Shown one piece after another: positions 22,599 to 26,298 of a stretch of DNA of 26,298 bases. Source of the DNA: Marinilabiliaceae bacterium UBA5213 (GTDB lineage Bacteria; Bacteroidota; Bacteroidia; Bacteroidales; Marinilabiliaceae); contig DHVH01000120.1 of the NCBI GenBank assembly GCA_002412555.1, positions 1 through 26,298 of the forward strand. The letters are read 5' to 3'. A program made the translations under genes and the position numbers. Under the pieces are notes generated by a model. It had not been told where the DNA came from. It ran no database searches and worked only from the letters and a program-made list of their open reading frames with translations. Position 1 is the first letter of the stretch. Each line of letters starts with the position of its first letter.

Positions 22599-25500
22599 AT
22601 GTCGTTAATTCCTTTCACACACCTGCATGTGCACTCGCAATATTCTATTCTGGACGGCCAGGCCAGTGTTAGCGCCCTGGTCGCCAAAGCCGCTGCAGAC
22701 GGGATGAAAGCCATAGCCTTGACCGACCATGGAACGATGATGGGCATCAAAGAGTTTTTTGATACCTGCAAGAAGAAGGGTGTGAAGCCCATTATGGGTG
22801 TGGAGGCTTATGTGGCTGAGCGAACTATTGCTGACAGGTCTGATAAGGTGTTGGATCGTTCCGGTCGCCACCTCATTTTGCTGGCCAAGAATAAAACGGG
22901 CTATCGTAATTTGTTGAAGTTGACATCGATTGCCAGTGTTGAAGGGTTCTTTTACCGGCCGCGCATTGACAAACACTTGCTGGAGAAGTACCATGAAGGT
23001 CTCATTGTGACTTCTGCCTGTCTGGGTGGGGAAGTGCCCAGAAAAATTATTAATGGTGATTTGGATGGTGCACGACAGGCCATTTTATGGTATAAAAATA
23101 TTTTTGGCGAGGACTACTATCTGGAACTGCAGCGCCATCCTTCAGAGGATGCACGCATGCGTCAGTTGGTGTATGATGAACAGGTCAGGGTCAACGAGCA
23201 GTTGTTGATGCTCTCGAAGGAGTTGGGGGTGAAAGTGGTGGCGGCCAATGATGTGCATTTTGCCGAGTCCAAAATGGCAGAAGCCCATGACATAATGATA
23301 TGCATGAATACGGGTAAAGACCAGGATGATGATTCCCGCATGCGCTATACCCGTCAGGAGTGGTTCAAAACCACCGAAGAAATGAACCGGCTTTTTGCTG
23401 ATGTGCCTGAGGCGCTCTTGAGTACCCAGGAGATTGCAGAAAAGGTGGAAGCCTTTGAACTCAATTCGGGGCCTATTATGCCGCTGTTTCCTATTCCTGA
23501 AGATTTTGGTACCTGGGATGGTTATAAAACAAAATTTACCGAAGAAGATTTAAAGCAGGAGTTTGGGCCGGAGCGCTATGAGAGTCTGGGTAGCGACTAC
23601 GACCACCTATTGAGGGTAAAATTAGAGGCCGATTATCTGGAGCATTTGACCTACATCGGTGCCCGAAGAATTTATGGCGATCCGGTGCCGGACCATGTGA
23701 AAGAGCGGATTGATTTTGAGCTGGAAACGGTCAAAACCATGGGTTTCCCTGGTTACTTCCTTATTGTTCAGGATTTCATCAATGCGGCGCGTGGCATGGG
23801 TGTGCTGGTGGGACCGGGACGTGGATCGGCTGCTGGATCGGCAGTGGCCTTTTGCGTGGGTATTACTGCGGTGGACCCCATTAAATATGATTTGCTGTTC
23901 GAACGATTCCTTAACCCCGACCGTATTTCCATGCCCGATGTGGACATCGATTTTGATGATGATGGCAGGGGATTGGTGCTCGACTGGGTGGCTGAAAAAT
24001 ACGGAAAGGACAAGGTAGCCCATATTTGTACCCTGGGAACCATGGCCGCCAAATCGGCCATTAAAGATGTGGGTCGGGTGCTTAGGCTGCCGTTGTCGGA
24101 GACCGATCGCATTTCAAAATTGATACCTGAAAAGCCAGGCACTAAATTGGCCAATGCTTTTATGGATGTCATTGCCCTTGAAAAGGAAAAAGGAAGTGTT
24201 GATTTGGCTTTGGCACATATTGAGAAGAAACTGTCAGAAGCCCGCAAGGGGGACAATGAAAAAGAGGCTGCCCGACAGGAAATGCTTCAGATTTTTGCCC
24301 GGGAGATTATCAAAGGGCGTTTGGAGGAAGACGGCAAATTGCTAAAGACCCTTGAGCTGGCTTGTGATTTGGAAGGTTCTATCCGGCAGACCGGTGTGCA
24401 CGCCTGTGGCGTGCTCATTGGGCGCGACCCGCTGGACGAGCACATTCCCCTGATGCCGGCCAAGGAAGCCAATTTGCTGGTGACTCAGTACGATGGCACT
24501 TTGGTAGAATCCATTGGCCTGCTGAAGATGGACTTCCTGGGGTTAAAAACCTTGTCGATAATCAAGGAGGCTTTGGAGGCCATCAAACTCTCCAAAGGTC
24601 TTGATATTGTTATGGAGACGATCCCCGACGATGACGAAAAAACTTTTCAGTTGTTTAGTAAGGGAGAAACAACGGCCATTTTTCAGTTTGAGTCGGCCGG
24701 TATGAAAAAGTACCTGCGGGAGTTACAGCCCAACCGCTTTGAGGATTTGGTGGCGATGAATGCCCTGTATCGTCCGGGTCCCATGGAATACATTCCCAAT
24801 TATGTAGCCCGTAAGCACGGTCGGGAGGACATCTACTACGATCATCCATTGATGGAGTCGTATTTGAAAGACACGTATGGTATTACGGTCTTTCAGGAGC
24901 AGGTGATGCTCCTGGCGCGCAAGCTGGGCGGATTCACCCGCGGTGAATCAGACTCTTTGCGGAAGGCCATGGGTAAGAAGCTTTTTGATATGATGGCCAA
25001 ACTGAAGGCCAAATTTGATGAAGGTTGCAAAGCCAATCCTGAGTTTGTGAAGGGCTGTGAGGAGCTGGGAAAAAAGCCCCAGGAAGTCATTGATAAAATA
25101 TGGAAAGACTGGGAAGCCTTTGCCAGTTATGCCTTTAACAAGTCGCACTCGGTGTGTTATGCCAATCTGGCGTATCAAACGGGTTACCTCAAAGCCCACT
25201 ACCCTGCTGAATTCATGGCGGGGGTGCTGAGTCGCAACCTTGGCGATATTACCAAGATCACCACCTTTATGGAGGAGTGCCGGCGCATGGGTATGGATGT
25301 GCTGGGGCCTGATTTGAACGAGAGCTTTCTCAAGTTTACGGTGAATAAGGAGGGCGCTTTGCGTTTTGGAATGGCCGCCATTAAAGGTGTGGGTGAAGGA
25401 GTAGTGATTGAGATTATTAAGGAAAGAGAAAAGCGGGGACCTTTTAAAGATGTTTTTGATTTTGTGGAGCGGATTAATCTACAGGTCATTAACAAAAAGG

Positions 25501-26298
25501 CGGTGGAGGCCTTGGCAGCTGCAGGTGCTTTTGATAATTTGGGTAAAATGCATCGGGCCCAGTACTTTGCTCCCATGCAGGGAGAGGAGGGCTCGTTTAT
25601 TGAGCGCATTTTGCGCTACGGAAACCGGTACCAGGCGGATAAGGCATCGGCACAAAATTCCTTGTTTGGTTCGGGTGATATGGCCGTGGAAATTAAGAAA
25701 CCGGAAATTCCACAATGCAATGAATTTACCACCCTTGAAAAGCTCGAAAAAGAGAAAGATCTGATAGGAATTTACTTATCGGCCCATCCGCTGGACGATT
25801 ATAAGTTGGAGCTGCGCAATTTCTGTAATTTGCAGGTGAGCGCCTTTAGTGATCTGGAGGCGATTCGTGGCAGAGAATTTACGGTGGGTGGCATGGTCAC
25901 GAATGTGCGCAACGGACTCACCAAAAAGGGAAATGAGTATGCCATTGTGACACTTGAGGACTTCAGTGGCTCCTTTGAATTTGCTTTTTTTGGTCAGGAT
26001 TACATCAATTTTGCCAGTATTATCAACAATGCACGGTTTTTGATGGTGAAGGGGCGTGTTCAGCCCCGAAGACGGTGGAAGGACGATCAGGAAGAGCAAC
26101 TGGAGGTGAAGGTGAACAAAATTTCGCTCTTGTCGGAAGTGCTTGAAAATCAGGTGCAGAATTTAACCTTGCGCATCCCCCTCCAAGGTTTAACGCATGA
26201 AGTGGTAACGGAACTGGCACAAATATCCATGGAGAACAGAGGAAAGGTGACCTTGCGCTTTCAGGTGTATGACGAAGAAAATGAGCGACAGCATGTGC
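22599..26298 (+). CDS. dnaE: DNA polymerase III alpha subunit (partial, 3' end missing)
   Basis: Replicative DNA polymerase subunit; 1233 codons are visible with no stop, so only a short C-terminal piece is outside the window. The PHP domain at the start keeps metal-ligand motifs (THLHVHSQYS, ALTDHG). The C-family polymerase core follows: GPGRGSAAGSAVAFCVG, the catalytic acidic motif PDVDIDFDDDGR (Asp449 and Asp451), AHICTLGTMAAKSAIKDVGR, FQFESAGMKKYLREL, MNALYRPGPMEYIPNYV and GITVFQEQVMLLARKLGG. The helix-hairpin-helix region and an OB fold (FTVGGMVTNVRNGLTKKGNE, from about residue 1093) come last. ATG at 22599 is chosen because the PHP domain begins at once. It is divergent from the mannan operon and unrelated to it. 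Confidence 0.96.
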   Translation, partial: MSLIPFTHLHVHSQYSILDGQASVSALVAKAAADGMKAIALTDHGTMMGIKEFFDTCKKKGVKPIMGVEAYVAERTIADRSDKVLDRSGRHLILLAKNKTGYRNLLKLTSIASVEGFFYRPRIDKHLLEKYHEGLIVTSACLGGEVPRKIINGDLDGARQAILWYKNIFGEDYYLELQRHPSEDARMRQLVYDEQVRVNEQLLMLSKELGVKVVAANDVHFAESKMAEAHDIMICMNTGKDQDDDSRMRYTRQEWFKTTEEMNRLFADVPEALLSTQEIAEKVEAFELNSGPIMPLFPIPEDFGTWDGYKTKFTEEDLKQEFGPERYESLGSDYDHLLRVKLEADYLEHLTYIGARRIYGDPVPDHVKERIDFELETVKTMGFPGYFLIVQDFINAARGMGVLVGPGRGSAAGSAVAFCVGITAVDPIKYDLLFERFLNPDRISMPDVDIDFDDDGRGLVLDWVAEKYGKDKVAHICTLGTMAAKSAIKDVGRVLRLPLSETDRISKLIPEKPGTKLANAFMDVIALEKEKGSVDLALAHIEKKLSEARKGDNEKEAARQEMLQIFAREIIKGRLEEDGKLLKTLELACDLEGSIRQTGVHACGVLIGRDPLDEHIPLMPAKEANLLVTQYDGTLVESIGLLKMDFLGLKTLSIIKEALEAIKLSKGLDIVMETIPDDDEKTFQLFSKGETTAIFQFESAGMKKYLRELQPNRFEDLVAMNALYRPGPMEYIPNYVARKHGREDIYYDHPLMESYLKDTYGITVFQEQVMLLARKLGGFTRGESDSLRKAMGKKLFDMMAKLKAKFDEGCKANPEFVKGCEELGKKPQEVIDKIWKDWEAFASYAFNKSHSVCYANLAYQTGYLKAHYPAEFMAGVLSRNLGDITKITTFMEECRRMGMDVLGPDLNESFLKFTVNKEGALRFGMAAIKGVGEGVVIEIIKEREKRGPFKDVFDFVERINLQVINKKAVEALAAAGAFDNLGKMHRAQYFAPMQGEEGSFIERILRYGNRYQADKASAQNSLFGSGDMAVEIKKPEIPQCNEFTTLEKLEKEKDLIGIYLSAHPLDDYKLELRNFCNLQVSAFSDLEAIRGREFTVGGMVTNVRNGLTKKGNEYAIVTLEDFSGSFEFAFFGQDYINFASIINNARFLMVKGRVQPRRRWKDDQEEQLEVKVNKISLLSEVLENQVQNLTLRIPLQGLTHEVVTELAQISMENRGKVTLRFQVYDEENERQHV

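Noticed and set aside
22605..26220. Minus-strand reading frames opposite dnaE
   Set aside because: dnaE is continuous and carries all polymerase motifs; the opposite frames lack any recognisable feature.
1..26298. CRISPR arrays, insertion sequences, rRNA genes or phage genes
   Set aside because: No regularly spaced repeats, transposase, rRNA or phage structural genes were found; the TssD proteins resemble phage tail tubes only through the shared Hcp fold.

Overview
The window looks like chromosomal DNA of a Bacteroidota bacterium, most likely an environmental member of the Bacteroidales/Marinilabiliales. The signs are a TonB-dependent receptor with a carboxypeptidase-regulatory N-terminus, many lipoproteins, Bacteroidota-type -7 promoter elements (TAnnTTTG), few Shine-Dalgarno sites, TssD-type Hcp proteins of the Bacteroidota type VI secretion system, and a mannan operon like the one known from Bacteroides fragilis. 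No sequence search was possible; all assignments are from reading the sequence.

Layout. 1-1.8 kb: a PhoR/PhoB-like two-component system on +, ending in a bidirectional terminator. 1.8-8.3 kb, all on -: a small lipoprotein, a 608-residue repeat-rich surface lipoprotein, a TonB-dependent receptor and a coiled-coil membrane protein. 8.4-11.0 kb, on -: a two-gene redox operon with a Tat-signal DUF362 protein and a membrane polyferredoxin. 11.5-14.2 kb, on +: a compact cassette of two divergent TssD (Hcp) paralogues, a 351-residue cargo-like protein whose C-terminal coding sequence drops sharply in GC, a small lipoprotein that is a candidate immunity protein, and a 41-codon gene remnant that resembles the end of that lipoprotein. 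No T6SS sheath, baseplate or ATPase gene is in the window, so this is an orphan Hcp/effector/immunity island. 14.2-17 kb: a MORN/YwqK-like secreted protein, a small secreted CarboxypepD_reg-like protein, a beta-propeller protein and tRNA-Val(GAC). 17.3-22.3 kb, on -: a four-gene beta-mannan operon in transcription order GH26 mannanase, GH130 mannosylglucose phosphorylase, cellobiose/mannobiose 2-epimerase, GPH-family symporter. 22.6 kb to the end: dnaE, cut by the window edge.

Two parts deserve most attention. The first is the Hcp-cargo-immunity cassette with its degraded second immunity-like gene, which looks like a polymorphic toxin locus undergoing C-terminal exchange. The second is a promoter arrangement shared by two genes 11 kb apart (4375-4420 and 15291-15325): an identical CAAAAGTA (-7, read on +) followed after exactly 10 bp by TTAA-core half-sites repeated every 11 bp. 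That geometry is typical of PhoB/OmpR-family operators, and a PhoB-like regulator is encoded at 1064-1768.
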